Below, piece by piece: positions 53,472-64,000 of a DNA stretch of 64,000 nt. Each line of letters starts with the position of its first letter. The stretch's first letter is position 1. The notes below the pieces were generated by a model. The model saw only the letters and a program-made list of their open reading frames with translations, was not told the DNA's origin and ran no database searches. This DNA is from Akkermansia sp. (GTDB taxonomy: Bacteria; Verrucomicrobiota; Verrucomicrobiia; Verrucomicrobiales; Akkermansiaceae), in the NCBI RefSeq assembly GCF_020860705.1, contig NZ_JAJBTT010000001.1, forward strand, positions 124,001-188,000, given 5' to 3'. Position numbers and translations under genes: made by a program.

Positions 53472-54695
53472 ATGACCGCAACCATTCCCAAAGGCTTCCA
53501 CCCGGAACCTTTTTCCTACCATCAGGAACTTGAACTGGACATTGACGCCCTTTCCAACGCGGGCGACGGCATCGGCCGCGTGGACGGCTGGGTGGTGTTC
53601 GTTCCGTTTGCCCTGCCGGGGGACCGCGTGAAAGCCCGCGTCTGGCGCAATGACAAGAATTATTCCTCCGCCGACCTGGTGGAAGTACTCCAACCCAGCG
53701 CGGACCGCGTGGAACCGGTCTGCCGCCTGTTCGGCACCTGCGGCGGATGCCAGTACCAGCATTTTTCCTATGACCGGCAGCTCCTCTGGAAAACCCGGCA
53801 GGTGGCGGATCTGCTCCGCCTGCAGGCCGGACTGGAATTGCCTGTGAACCCGGCCATTGCCTCACCCCGCCAATACAACTACCGGTCCAAGATCACGCCC
53901 CACTTTGACAAGCCGAAGGAGGGTGGCAAACCGGCCATCGGCTTCCTGAAGGCAGGTTCCAGAAGGGAAGTGGTGGACGTGCCGCAGTGCCCGATTGCCA
54001 TGGAATGCATCAACGAAGTGCTTCCCATGGCCCGCAAGAGCGTTTACCAGGCGGCTTCCCGCTTCAAGCGCGGCGCGACCATTCTGCTCCGCGCCTCGGA
54101 AGGTGCCGTCATCACCAACAACAATGCCGTGGCCTGCGAACATGTGGGCGAGCTGGAATTCCATTTCCTGGCCGGTGACTTTTTCCAGAACAATCCCTTT
54201 ATTCTTCCCCTTTTTACGGATTACGTAGCACAGCAGGCCGGCATGGACGGGGAGGAGTTCCTGGTAGACGCCTATTGCGGCTCCGGCCTGTTCGCCCTGA
54301 GCCTGGCCCATCAGTTCAAAAAGGTGCTGGGTGTGGAAGTCAGCGAGACTTCCGCGGACTGGGCGCGCAGCAACGCCCGGAGCAACGGCATCGAACACGC
54401 GGAATTCCTGGCGGCGGACGCCGGAGCCATTTTCGCCCAGGTTGACTTTCCCGCGGCAAAGACCGCTGTCGTGATTGACCCGCCCCGGAAGGGATGCAGC
54501 ATGGAGTTCCTGACCCAGTTGTTCGCCTTCGGTCCCGGCAAGGTCGTTTATGTTTCCTGCAATCCCGCCACCCAGATCAGGGACCTGGCGGAATTTGACA
54601 AGGCCGGGTACGCCGTCACCGCCGTACAGCCCTTTGACCTCTTCCCCCAGACCAAGCATCTGGAATGCGTGGTCACGTTAAAAAAGAAGATCTGA
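53472..54695 (+). CDS. TrmA/RlmD-type RNA (uracil-5-)-methyltransferase
   Basis: A 407-residue enzyme that methylates uracil in 23S rRNA or tRNA using SAM. An N-terminal TRAM-like domain (about 10-65) precedes the catalytic part. Marks are FGTCGGCQYQHFSYDRQL, NYRSKITPHFD, DFFQNNPFILPLF, VDAYCGSGLFALSLA, IDPPRKGCSME and the catalytic YVSCNPATQIRDL. The N-terminal Cys cluster (CRLFGTCGGCQ) suggests an iron-sulfur cluster of the RumA/RlmD kind. It sits between the small lipoprotein and miaB; miaB starts 8 nt after its stop. Confidence 0.9.
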   Translation: MTATIPKGFHPEPFSYHQELELDIDALSNAGDGIGRVDGWVVFVPFALPGDRVKARVWRNDKNYSSADLVEVLQPSADRVEPVCRLFGTCGGCQYQHFSYDRQLLWKTRQVADLLRLQAGLELPVNPAIASPRQYNYRSKITPHFDKPKEGGKPAIGFLKAGSRREVVDVPQCPIAMECINEVLPMARKSVYQAASRFKRGATILLRASEGAVITNNNAVACEHVGELEFHFLAGDFFQNNPFILPLFTDYVAQQAGMDGEEFLVDAYCGSGLFALSLAHQFKKVLGVEVSETSADWARSNARSNGIEHAEFLAADAGAIFAQVDFPAAKTAVVIDPPRKGCSMEFLTQLFAFGPGKVVYVSCNPATQIRDLAEFDKAGYAVTAVQPFDLFPQTKHLECVVTLKKKI

Positions 54696-54703
54696 TTTTC
54701 TCC

Positions 54704-56080
54704 ATGCCCAAGCTTTACATTAAAACCTACGGCTGCCAGATGAACGAACGGGACTCCGAGCAGGTGGCCCGCATGTTCGTCCAGAAGGGTTACACCCTGA
54801 CGGACCGCGAAGATGAGGCGGACGTGATTCTGTTTAATTCCTGCTCCATCCGCGAACAGGCGGAACAGAAGGCTCTGGGCAAAATGGGGCTGCTGGCCAA
54901 ACAGCAGCAGCACCGCCCGCATGTGGTCTACGGCATGATGGGCTGCATGGCCCAGAGCAAAAAGGATGCCTTGTTCAAGGAGCTCCCGCGCTTGGACCTG
55001 GTGATCGGCACACAGAAGTACCACCGCGTGTTCGAGCATGTGGACGGCATTCTGAAGGCGCGCCAGGAACGCCGCATGGATGAACTGCAAAGCGCCTTTT
55101 CCGGCACGCACGTGTGTGACGTAGCGGAAGAAGCGGACTCCCAGAACCGTATCCGGGACCACCTGAATCCGGGCGCGCGCTCCACGGCATACGTCTCCAT
55201 CATGCAGGGGTGTGAAATGAAGTGCGCCTACTGCATCGTCCCCTACACCCGCGGCACGGAACGCAGCCGCCCCATCCGGGACATCGTGGAGGAGGTGAAC
55301 ATGCTGGTGGACGCGGGCGTGAAGGAAGTCACCCTGCTGGGCCAGATCGTCAACCGGTACGGCAGGCAGATGGATACGGTGGACGGCAAGGGCGGCTTCG
55401 TCCAGCTGTTGGAAGCCGTGCATGAAGTGGAAGGCCTGCGGCGCATCCGCTTCGTCTCCCCCCATCCCATCGGCTTCCGGCAGGATCTGGTGCAGGCCTT
55501 CACCTACCTTCCCAAGCTGTGCAGCCACATCCATTTCCCCATGCAGAGCGGAAGCGACCGCATCCTGAAGATGATGCGCAGGCCGTACAGGAATGAAACC
55601 TATCTGGACCTCTGCGCGCAGATGAAGCAGGCGCGCCCGGATTTGTCCATCACGACGGATATCATCGTGGGCTTTCCCGGAGAGACGGAGGAAGACTACC
55701 TGCTGACCCGGCAGGCCGTGGAACAGGTCCAGTTTGACAACGCCTTCATCTTCCGCTACTCCCCTCGCCGCGGCACTCCCGCCGCCGTCATGGAGGAACA
55801 GATTCCGGAGGAAGTGAAGGAAGCGCGCAATCAGGATTTGCTGGCCGTGGTCAATGAAATAGCCATCCGGAAAAACCGGGAACTGGTGGGTACGGTGCAG
55901 GAGGTCCTGCTGGAAGGCCCTTCCAAAACCAATGAAGCGCGCCTCTCCGGCCGCACTTCCCAGAACAAGCCCGTGATGGTGGACGCCGCGCCGGATCTGG
56001 CGGGACAGCTTCTGCCTATCCGCATTGAGGAAAGCACGGGGTTCACCCTGTACGGCGTTCCATGCCCTTCCAGGGGGTAA
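54704..56080 (+). CDS. miaB: tRNA-2-methylthio-N6-dimethylallyladenosine synthase
   Basis: A 458-residue radical-SAM methylthiotransferase that modifies adenosine 37 in tRNAs reading codons that begin with U. The N-terminal cluster has Cys11, Cys47 and Cys81 (TYGCQMN, NSCSIRE, MGCMAQ), the radical-SAM cluster is Cys170, Cys174, Cys177 in GCEMKCAYC, and a TRAM domain ends the protein (LVGTVQEVLLEG). TRGTERSRPI and QSGSDRILKMMRRPY are family motifs. It follows the rRNA methyltransferase by 8 nt. Its 3' end overlaps comEC by about 38 nt on the opposite strand. Confidence 0.95.
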   Translation: MPKLYIKTYGCQMNERDSEQVARMFVQKGYTLTDREDEADVILFNSCSIREQAEQKALGKMGLLAKQQQHRPHVVYGMMGCMAQSKKDALFKELPRLDLVIGTQKYHRVFEHVDGILKARQERRMDELQSAFSGTHVCDVAEEADSQNRIRDHLNPGARSTAYVSIMQGCEMKCAYCIVPYTRGTERSRPIRDIVEEVNMLVDAGVKEVTLLGQIVNRYGRQMDTVDGKGGFVQLLEAVHEVEGLRRIRFVSPHPIGFRQDLVQAFTYLPKLCSHIHFPMQSGSDRILKMMRRPYRNETYLDLCAQMKQARPDLSITTDIIVGFPGETEEDYLLTRQAVEQVQFDNAFIFRYSPRRGTPAAVMEEQIPEEVKEARNQDLLAVVNEIAIRKNRELVGTVQEVLLEGPSKTNEARLSGRTSQNKPVMVDAAPDLAGQLLPIRIEESTGFTLYGVPCPSRG

Positions 56081-58154
56081 TTTGTACGCCGTCCTCTTCC
56101 ATCTTCAAATACAAGGTACCGGTTTCCGGGAGACGGTACACGGTCGCTCCCTCCGGCACGGGACATTCATGTTCCGTAGTGAATATGACCGCGCGGGCGC
56201 CCGTGGCCCTGATCCAGGCGGCGCTGTTTACCGGATCGCGCGGATGATGCCCGATGACCAGCACATCCGCCCGCGGCGTTTCTTCCGCCCGCGCCAGAGA
56301 GGAAAATCCGGTATTCCCTATCATCAGAACAAGCCGTCCCCGGCATCTCCACAACAGCGCCCGGTTCCGGTCCTGCCTAATGCCCGTGCGGAGTGGTTCA
56401 GGAATATTTTCCCAAACAAGTTCATTTCCCGGACCAAACCGCCATTGCCGGACGGAACATTCCGCGTCCGCGACGCCCCAGTTCCGGATTCCGGGATATT
56501 CTTTCACCAGTGCTTCCACTCCGGCGCGCTCCGCCCTGCCGTTTCCGGAAGCCAGCACGCCGGAAGGCCGGATGCTGCGCGCCTTCAGCACGGGAAGAAG
56601 GGTGTATTGTACCGCGTTTTCCGTTCCGGATCCCACCACCAGAGCTGGATTGGAAATGACTACGGTCCAGGCGTCTTTCTGTAACGGAACGATGACGGCT
56701 TCATTTTCTGCGGCAGGAGGTGCGGAAGGAAGATAGCTGCACGGCAGGGAAACCACGCCTCCTGCCACCGCCAGCATGACGGAGGCCAGCCAGGAAGCCG
56801 CCGTATTGCAGGCGCACAGCATCCACGGACACCACGCAAACATCAGCCCGAACAGGGAGACGCCCATGAGCGGAAAAACGAGCACGCTCAAACACAGATT
56901 GGTCAGGGGGGCATACAGGTTCCAGGTGCCGAAGTGCCATGCCGTCAGGGGAATGGACATCAGCCACGCCCCCATGGAGACGAGCAATGCGCCACGGCAC
57001 GCTTTTTCCAGACGCGCCAGCCCTCTTTCCCGCATGTTGTAAATCCGGGGCGGGATAAACGGGTCCGGAGACCACAGGGGCTTTTCCCGGTTGACCCATC
57101 CTGCCATGCAGATAATCACGGCAAAAACGCAGAAGGAGAGCTGGAAGCCAGGTTGGAAAACCTGGAGCGGATCCGCAAGGCACAAAATGATGAAGGCCAG
57201 CGCCAGAATATTGGCCGGATGCCCCTTCCGGCGCAGCACGAACGCCAGCAGCCAGACCGCCGCCATGATGAAGGCCCGCAGGGCGGACGCAGACATCCCG
57301 GTTATAAACACGTACAGCGCCAGCAAAGGCAGGCAGATCAGCCGCGCCACCGGGGGACGGACGCGCAGCAATCTCAGCATCCCCAGAACCAACAGGGCCG
57401 CCACGCCCACATGCATGCCGCTGACGGCGAACACGTGCATGCAGCCGCTCTCCAAAAACTTCTCCATCATTTCCGGCCGTGCATCCGTCTTGTCTCCCAG
57501 CACGGCGGAAACCATCACCTGCCGGGCCTCATCACCAGAAGGCGCGCCTTCCCTCAGCAGGCAGGCCGCGCCCTCCCGGAGCAGCAGGGAAAACGCCCGG
57601 AGGCGGCCCTGTCGGTCACCCGGTCCCAGTCCGCAGGCTTCATCCAGCCGGATCCCGGCGGCAATGCCGTGCAGGCGCCCCCATCGTTCCCGGTCAAACA
57701 TGCCGGGGCCGCACGGGGATTGAAGCGGATACGTTTCTCCCTTAATCCGGTACCGTTCCCCCACCGCCAGCGGGCATGCCCCTTCGCGGGAGGAAACCGT
57801 ATAAGACCACCTGGAACCGTCCGGACGGAACAGAACGGACTTTCCGGAAACGGCGTCCACGGTCCCTTCCACCGTAACGGACCTCCCCTCCTCCACGGTA
57901 ATATTCCCGTATTCACGGTCATACGCCAGCAGATACATGGCGGACCACCCCGCCAGGGCGACAGCCAGCAGGCTCATGGAAGGAGTCCGGAACAGGCACG
58001 GCAGCAACACCCAGCAGAGGCAGAAAGCCCAGAACCAGGGGGAAACCTCCACCGCCGCGCAGGCGCCCAGCATGGCGAGAGCCGGAGCCAGCAGAGGAGC
58101 GGCGCCCAGCAGCCGTTCCGGCCACGGACGCAACGGATTCCGGTCCTTCTCCAT
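56043..58154 (-). CDS. comEC: ComEC/Rec2-like competence protein with degenerate C-terminal domain
   Basis: A 703-residue membrane protein of the DNA-uptake channel family. Marks are the N-terminal OB-like DUF4131 region, then the competence domain with FAVSGMHVGVAALLVLGML and FITGMSASALRAFIMAAVWL, and FQPGFQLSFCVFAVI. In normal ComEC the C-terminal metallo-beta-lactamase domain has a zinc HxHxDH motif (for example SHPDADH). Here the place reads VLASGNGRAERAGVEALV, with no such motif; DVLVIGHHPRD remains where HHGS normally sits. The channel part is intact, so transport may work without the nuclease activity. It is 12 nt after the HD-nuclease gene. Confidence 0.88.
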   Translation of the reverse strand: MEKDRNPLRPWPERLLGAAPLLAPALAMLGACAAVEVSPWFWAFCLCWVLLPCLFRTPSMSLLAVALAGWSAMYLLAYDREYGNITVEEGRSVTVEGTVDAVSGKSVLFRPDGSRWSYTVSSREGACPLAVGERYRIKGETYPLQSPCGPGMFDRERWGRLHGIAAGIRLDEACGLGPGDRQGRLRAFSLLLREGAACLLREGAPSGDEARQVMVSAVLGDKTDARPEMMEKFLESGCMHVFAVSGMHVGVAALLVLGMLRLLRVRPPVARLICLPLLALYVFITGMSASALRAFIMAAVWLLAFVLRRKGHPANILALAFIILCLADPLQVFQPGFQLSFCVFAVIICMAGWVNREKPLWSPDPFIPPRIYNMRERGLARLEKACRGALLVSMGAWLMSIPLTAWHFGTWNLYAPLTNLCLSVLVFPLMGVSLFGLMFAWCPWMLCACNTAASWLASVMLAVAGGVVSLPCSYLPSAPPAAENEAVIVPLQKDAWTVVISNPALVVGSGTENAVQYTLLPVLKARSIRPSGVLASGNGRAERAGVEALVKEYPGIRNWGVADAECSVRQWRFGPGNELVWENIPEPLRTGIRQDRNRALLWRCRGRLVLMIGNTGFSSLARAEETPRADVLVIGHHPRDPVNSAAWIRATGARAVIFTTEHECPVPEGATVYRLPETGTLYLKMEEDGVQITPWKGMERRTG

Positions 58155-58166
58155 GAAGAGGAAAAC

Positions 58167-59231
58167 TTACGGCATGGCATCCGCGCCGTCCGGTTCCAGG
58201 GGAAGAACGGAAGGCAAAGGAAGCACGACGTTGGCAGGTAGGGGTGCCTTGCGCTGGAGCACCTTGGGCGCCAGAGCCTCGCTCGTCTCATAGGCGCCGC
58301 GGAACATCTCCAGCTTGGCATCCAGATTGTCAATGTAATGCAGGGCTACCGCTTCCGGCGTCTTCGGGAACACGGGAGAACCGAAGGCCAGTTCCCCGTG
58401 GTGGGAGGCGATCAGGTGCAGCAGGTGCATGCGCACGTCCGGGGAGGGAGGGTCCAGCGTCTTCCAGGAATCCGCTTCCGGAAGAACCATGATGCGCTTC
58501 CATAAATTGTTGACCAGTTCGATGCCCAGCGGAATATGGCCCAGCAATTCTCCGGCCTCCGAATAAGGCATCGTGAAATCCTCCTTCGGGTAGCAGTTTT
58601 CCCACAGCTTCCCGCAGTCATGGAACAGGCAGCCGGCCAGCAGAAGATCACGGTTCAGCTCCGGATTCGCCTGGCAGACGGCGGAAGCCGTGCGCATCAT
58701 CCCCGCGACGTGCTCCACCAGACCGCCGCGGCGGGCATGGTGGTAGGTGCGGGCGGCGGCGGCGCGCTGGAGGCGTTCCCCGAACTGCTCGATGAATTCA
58801 ATGCACAAGGCGCGGATGCGCGGATCGTTCATGCCCTTGATCAGAAGGCAAATCTCCTTTAAATCCGCCTCCTGCTTCTTTTTCAAGGTTCCGGAACCGG
58901 CCAGGAAGCTTTCCTTTTCCTGTTCATCCAGCAAACGCACGTCCAGGTCGGAAGCTTCCATTCCGAAGCCCCCTTTGGTCCACTGGCCGCGCAGGCTCAC
59001 GAAGCTGCGGAGAGGCAGGGATGCCAGCGTCCGGAACCAGGGTTTGTCCTCCCACACCTTCAGCCCCATCGTCCCTTCCGCATCGGCAAAAGACACGTCC
59101 AGATACGGCTTGTTGCTCTTGGTCATCTTCTGCGCACACTGGGCGATCTGGGCAAAAACTTCCGCTTCCACCTGGCCCTCTGCGGCCAGTTTGCCCAATT
59201 CCATGAGACTGACTTGTTCCATAGGTGTCAT
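58167..59231 (-). CDS. HD-domain 3'-5' exoribonuclease (YhaM-like)
   Basis: A 354-residue protein with an N-terminal OB-fold nucleic-acid-binding part (about 20-100; KPYLDVSFADAEGTMGLKVWEDKPWF) and an HD phosphohydrolase domain (about 150-300) with YHHARRGGLVEHVAGMM, LLLAGCLFHDCGKL (HD motif) and LLHLIASHHGEL. Residues after 300 carry ALHYIDNLDAKLEMF, a YhaM mark. YhaM trims 3' ends of RNA. The start at 59231 has GGGGCAAG just before it; a TTG at 59258 and an ATG at 59222 are possible. It leads the comEC operon and lies 68 nt after GH29. Confidence 0.88.
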   Translation of the reverse strand: MTPMEQVSLMELGKLAAEGQVEAEVFAQIAQCAQKMTKSNKPYLDVSFADAEGTMGLKVWEDKPWFRTLASLPLRSFVSLRGQWTKGGFGMEASDLDVRLLDEQEKESFLAGSGTLKKKQEADLKEICLLIKGMNDPRIRALCIEFIEQFGERLQRAAAARTYHHARRGGLVEHVAGMMRTASAVCQANPELNRDLLLAGCLFHDCGKLWENCYPKEDFTMPYSEAGELLGHIPLGIELVNNLWKRIMVLPEADSWKTLDPPSPDVRMHLLHLIASHHGELAFGSPVFPKTPEAVALHYIDNLDAKLEMFRGAYETSEALAPKVLQRKAPLPANVVLPLPSVLPLEPDGADAMP

Positions 59232-59299
59232 CTTGCCCCGCTTCCTTCCATCCGTCAAGAAAACGCCGGATAATCCTGATATTAAAAAAAGGAAAACGT

Positions 59300-61417
59300 T
59301 TATTTTTCCAACACGCCCAGTTCGGCAACAACAACATGGCTGCCTTCCACCACCCGCTTGCCGACAAAACGCAGGTAACGGGCTTTCACGGGAGCTTTCA
59401 GATCAATCCTCTGCGGAACGGGATTGGCGCGGATATTGGAAAATTCCCCCTCGGCGGCAGGAGTTCCCCAATTTTTACCGTCCGGGCTGAGGTAAACGGC
59501 GTACTGGTCAATCGTCCCCCGGGCGGAATCCCTGCGGGGCGTATAGATCACGGCGGAAACGTTGACCGGACGCCCCATGTCGATTTCCAGCGCCTGGGGC
59601 GGGGCGATCTCTCCCCCGGCGGCATGCGTATGCCAGAGGGTGGAGGGGTTGCCGTCAATGGCCAGTTCCGGAGCGGCGGCGCCCCTTTCCCCGGCCATCA
59701 CCTTCCAGTCCCGCGTGGGGACGGGAATGACCTGCGTGGTCACGGCAGACGTTTTCCCGCGGTATTCCCCCACCGCCTTCACCGTTCCTCCCGCAGGAAG
59801 AAGGAAAGGTTCCCTGTACACGGCAGACTGCGGGCCGGGTTCGGTTCCGTCCGTGGTGTATCTGGTCACGACGCCATCCGCAGACGCCAAGGTGACCCGG
59901 CCGTCGCGGTCATAATTCACGGACGGAGCATTCAAAATGACAGGGTACTTCCACAGGGAAACCTCGCACAGGGCCGGAATGTCCCTGGACTCTTCCACCA
60001 CCACCCGCACCTCATCCGTCGTCACGGGCCTGCCTTTCAAGAGAACCCGGGCTCCTATGCTGGAACCTTCCAGCCATTTGACAAACTGGCCGTTTTCACG
60101 CACGTCCACACGGAACCGGCGCACTCTCTGCCCCAGCTGGATGGGCTCCGCCAGCCGGATAACGTCAAACGCGGCAGGCTCCGGCAGCTTCAACACAAGA
60201 CTGGGATTTTTATCTCCCGGCGCAGCCGCCCAGTAGGTCGCCCGCTTCCGGTCAAGGACTTGTTCCGCGCCGTGCCCCTTCCATGAGGAGGAAGAACCAG
60301 CACGCGCACCGGCAGCAAAATTGCGGGAATACAGTTCATTCAGCAGCGCACGGAATCCCGCCAGGGACTTTTTATCCTCTTCATGAATGCGGCCGCGGCG
60401 GTCCGGCGGCACGTTCAGGTTCAGATTGGCGCCCCTTCCTACGCTGTCAAAATACAGTTTCAGGAGATTTTCAGGCGTTCGCACACGGGCATTCTCATGC
60501 TCATGCCAGAACCAGCCCGGACGGATGGAAACGTCCACTTCCGCGGGAATCCAGTATTTCCCGTCCACCGTGCCCTCCGTGCCCAACTGGTAGCGCACGG
60601 TGCCGGGCGCGGGTTCCGTACCGGCTTGAAGAGGAACGGGGGTATACGTGGCCCAGCAGGGATAGCCTGCATAACCGCTTTCATTCCCCACCCAGCGGGC
60701 ATCCGGGCCCACATCGGAGAAAATTACTACGTTCGGCTGGCGTTTCTTCAATTCCCCCCACGTCGTTTTCCACTGGTAATACGTGCTCCTGTCAATGGAC
60801 CGCTTTTCCCGGGAGCCCCCGTAATAGCCGTCCCCGCCGTTCGCTCCGTCAAACCAGGCCAGAAAAAGCGGACCGTATCCGGTGGAAAGTTCCTTCAATT
60901 GTTCACGGTACATCCGGATATATTCCGGAGAACCGTATGAGGAAGCATTGCGGTCCCAGGGTGAAAGGTAAACGCCGAACCTGAGGCCGTATTTCCTGCA
61001 TGCGCGGGAGACGTCCTTCACCACATCCCCCTTTCCCTGCTTCCAGGGGGAGGAGGCAACGCTGTGCTTCGTCGTCCTGGTGGGCCACAGGCAGAACCCG
61101 TCATGGTGCTTGCAGGTCAGTACCACTCCCTTGAACCCGGCGTCCGCCAGCGTTTTGACGAGATCCTCCGCATCAAAATCGGAAGGGTTGAACAGCTCCG
61201 GCTTTTCGTCGCCATAGCCCCATTCCTTTCCGGTAAACGTATTGATCGTGAAATGGACAAAGGCGTACATCTCCATATCGTGCCATGCCAGCTGCCCTCG
61301 GGAAGGGACAGGTTTCAACGGCGTCAGCGCGCCTTTTATCCCGGCTTCCCCGTTACTTGCGGCAAACAAGGAAAGCCCCAGCACCGCCGCCGGAACCAGC
61401 CGACTTAATTTTCTCAT
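59300..61417 (-). CDS. Exported multidomain alpha-L-fucosidase (GH29)
   Basis: A 705-residue enzyme releasing terminal alpha-fucose from host glycans. It has a signal peptide (MRKLSRLVPAAVLGLSLFAASNGEA), the GH29 barrel (about 40-355) with CKHHDGFCLWPTRTTKHSV and the predicted nucleophile Asp190 in FLAWFDGAN, then an F5/8-type (CBM32-like) domain (about 365-485), a chitobiase-like C-terminal beta sheet (about 490-560, VTRYTTDGTEPGPQSAVY) and a second F5/8-type domain to the end. The acid/base residue is not placed. ATG 61417 is chosen for the signal; 61447 is possible. Confidence 0.93.
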   Translation of the reverse strand: MRKLSRLVPAAVLGLSLFAASNGEAGIKGALTPLKPVPSRGQLAWHDMEMYAFVHFTINTFTGKEWGYGDEKPELFNPSDFDAEDLVKTLADAGFKGVVLTCKHHDGFCLWPTRTTKHSVASSPWKQGKGDVVKDVSRACRKYGLRFGVYLSPWDRNASSYGSPEYIRMYREQLKELSTGYGPLFLAWFDGANGGDGYYGGSREKRSIDRSTYYQWKTTWGELKKRQPNVVIFSDVGPDARWVGNESGYAGYPCWATYTPVPLQAGTEPAPGTVRYQLGTEGTVDGKYWIPAEVDVSIRPGWFWHEHENARVRTPENLLKLYFDSVGRGANLNLNVPPDRRGRIHEEDKKSLAGFRALLNELYSRNFAAGARAGSSSSWKGHGAEQVLDRKRATYWAAAPGDKNPSLVLKLPEPAAFDVIRLAEPIQLGQRVRRFRVDVRENGQFVKWLEGSSIGARVLLKGRPVTTDEVRVVVEESRDIPALCEVSLWKYPVILNAPSVNYDRDGRVTLASADGVVTRYTTDGTEPGPQSAVYREPFLLPAGGTVKAVGEYRGKTSAVTTQVIPVPTRDWKVMAGERGAAAPELAIDGNPSTLWHTHAAGGEIAPPQALEIDMGRPVNVSAVIYTPRRDSARGTIDQYAVYLSPDGKNWGTPAAEGEFSNIRANPVPQRIDLKAPVKARYLRFVGKRVVEGSHVVVAELGVLEK

Positions 61418-61568
61418 GGAAATAATCAAATACGGATCCCTCTTCATGTGCGTTCATCTACGTTTCCGGAAGGCTCTTTCTTTCCGATAAAGTCATGCAC
61501 AGCCTTTTAGGCTCTCTTTTCCCTCACGGCATGCTAAAGTTCCTCCCCTCCATTCCGGAGCTACCGCC

Positions 61569-62402
61569 ATGTTACATATCGGATGCCATCTCTCCTCCGC
61601 AAAAGGTTATGAAGCCATGGGCAAGACAGCCCTTTCCATCGGAGCCAACACCTTCCAGTTCTTCACGCGCAACCCGCGCGGAAGCAAGGCCAAAGCCATT
61701 GACGAACCGGACATCGCCCGTTTTCTGAAACTTGCCGGAGAGAACGGCTTCGGCACGCTGCTGGCGCACGCTCCCTACACGCTGAACCCCTGCTCCGCAG
61801 ATCCCAAGGTCACGCGCTTCGCCGCCCAGGTCCTCCGGGAAGACCTGGCGCTCATGGAACACCTGCCGGGCCATCTTTACAACTTTCATCCGGGCAGCCA
61901 TGTGGGGCAGGGAGTGGAGCAGGGCATAGAGCTGGTGGCGGCTCAATTGAACGACGTGCTCACTCCGGAGCAAAAGACCACCGTCCTGCTGGAAACCATG
62001 TCCGGCAAGGGAAGCGAAATCGGCAGAACCTTTGAGGAACTGGCGGCCGTCATGGAACGGGTGGACCTGAACGACAAGCTGGGCGTCTGCCTGGACACCT
62101 GCCACGTTTATTCCGCCGGGTATGACATCGTCACGCAGCTGGACGCCGTGCTGGAGCAATTTGACGCTGTGCTGGGACTGGAACGCCTGCGCGCCATCCA
62201 CCTGAACGACAGCATGACGCCTTTCTCCTCCTTCAAGGACCGCCATGAAACCATCGGCAAGGGATCTCTGGGGGAACAGGCCTTCATCAATATCATCAAC
62301 CACCCCGTTCTGCGGGAATTGCCCTTCTTCCTGGAAACGCCCCGGGACAATGCCGGACACGGCGAGGAAATAGCCTGGTTGAAAAAACATTACCGCGGCT
62401 GA
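61569..62402 (+). CDS. nfo: Endonuclease IV
   Basis: A 277-residue zinc-dependent AP endonuclease acting on abasic DNA sites. It opens [17 protein letters not shown] and has all the metal motifs: FNFHPG-type [67 protein letters not shown] and FFLETP. The length is normal. The start at 61569 is fixed by the family start. It is a single gene divergent from GH29. The gap to eno is 155 bp and contains the AATTAGTTT palindrome. Confidence 0.96.
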   Translation: MLHIGCHLSSAKGYEAMGKTALSIGANTFQFFTRNPRGSKAKAIDEPDIARFLKLAGENGFGTLLAHAPYTLNPCSADPKVTRFAAQVLREDLALMEHLPGHLYNFHPGSHVGQGVEQGIELVAAQLNDVLTPEQKTTVLLETMSGKGSEIGRTFEELAAVMERVDLNDKLGVCLDTCHVYSAGYDIVTQLDAVLEQFDAVLGLERLRAIHLNDSMTPFSSFKDRHETIGKGSLGEQAFINIINHPVLRELPFFLETPRDNAGHGEEIAWLKKHYRG

Positions 62403-62500
62403 CTCCTCCCTCCCGGCGTACGCTCCCCGGACCTAACGGGGATGCTCCGAGTGGAAAAAAGCTTGCATCAGCACCGGATACGGGATACACAAGACCCATA

Positions 62501-63847
<1,347 letters not shown>

Positions 63848-63880
63848 CCCTTTCTGCCGGAACTGGTATCAAGCAACCCC

Positions 63881-63918
63881 AAATCCCCGAGCCTCCCTCC
63901 CGGCGGCCGGGGATTTTT
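63881..63918 (+). terminator. Terminator after eno
   Basis: AAATCCCC (63881-63888) pairs with GGGGATTT (63909-63916), and the T run continues to 63918. An inner GC-rich part lies in the loop. It is 34 nt past the enolase stop. Confidence 0.8.
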
Positions 63919-64000
63919 CATGTCCCGGGGCAATTGCATCCTTTTCTTTGGGACAAAATATGCAATGCTGGCCTTTCAGATTCCGCATTGCCAAAAACTC

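Overview
The window is chromosomal DNA from a high-GC, Gram-negative, anaerobic gut-type bacterium. The gene set points to Akkermansia (Verrucomicrobiota): exported mucin-type glycosidases (GH16, GH20, GH29, GH36), lipid A genes (LpxI, a phosphoethanolamine transferase), a class III ribonucleotide reductase, rubrerythrin and an Arg-type EF-P. The assignment rests on gene content and recalled protein style, not on a search. I see no rRNA, tRNA, CRISPR array, prophage or insertion sequence. Genes are dense and lie on both strands. Most long open frames opposite real genes are high-GC shadows.

Layout. 0-4 kb: start of a type IA topoisomerase, a lipoprotein, a CobA-HemD fusion, a PepSY-like exported protein and a YugP-type protease. 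4-9.5 kb: an RND pump and adaptor, divergent from a MerR regulator with a MerR-type operator between them. 9.7-13.9 kb: 2-oxoacid dehydrogenase E1 alpha, E1 beta and E2 plus lpxI. 14-19.3 kb: a tandem pair of small LEA-like proteins, a redox protein, a YjbR-type protein, a WecG/TagA glycosyltransferase, a metallo-beta-lactamase-fold hydrolase and recN. 19.3-21.6 kb: an AT-richer island with an orphan gene followed by a decayed partial copy of itself, an outer-membrane barrel and a divergent pair of small regulators. 21.6-28.4 kb: copA, GH16, an SGNH esterase, efp, an ACT protein and argD. 28.5-40.9 kb: mscL, alkaline phosphatase, an MFS transporter, GH20, an M42 peptidase with a Lys/Ala tail, an Ala-Pro-rich exported protein, rubrerythrin, a phosphoethanolamine transferase and a GH105-DUF4861 protein.

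41-44.5 kb holds the most striking locus. An NrdR-box-like palindrome and a cobalamin riboswitch precede a class III ribonucleotide reductase whose glycyl-radical domain is a separate 64-residue protein, followed by the radical-SAM activase. The layout predicts that this B12-independent enzyme is turned down when cobalamin is present.

44.5-64 kb: an AspT/YidE-type transporter, an orphan lipoprotein, GH36, an HU-family protein, a polytopic membrane protein, a thioredoxin-like protein, a DUF3750-like protein, a small lipoprotein, an RNA uracil methyltransferase, miaB, a comEC whose C-terminal hydrolase domain looks inactivated, a YhaM-like HD nuclease, GH29, endonuclease IV and enolase.

The glycosidases, the esterase and the phosphatase are scattered singly rather than in one PUL-like cluster, and no SusC/SusD pair is present. 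Together they could remove fucose, galactose, N-acetylhexosamine, esters and phosphate from host glycans.
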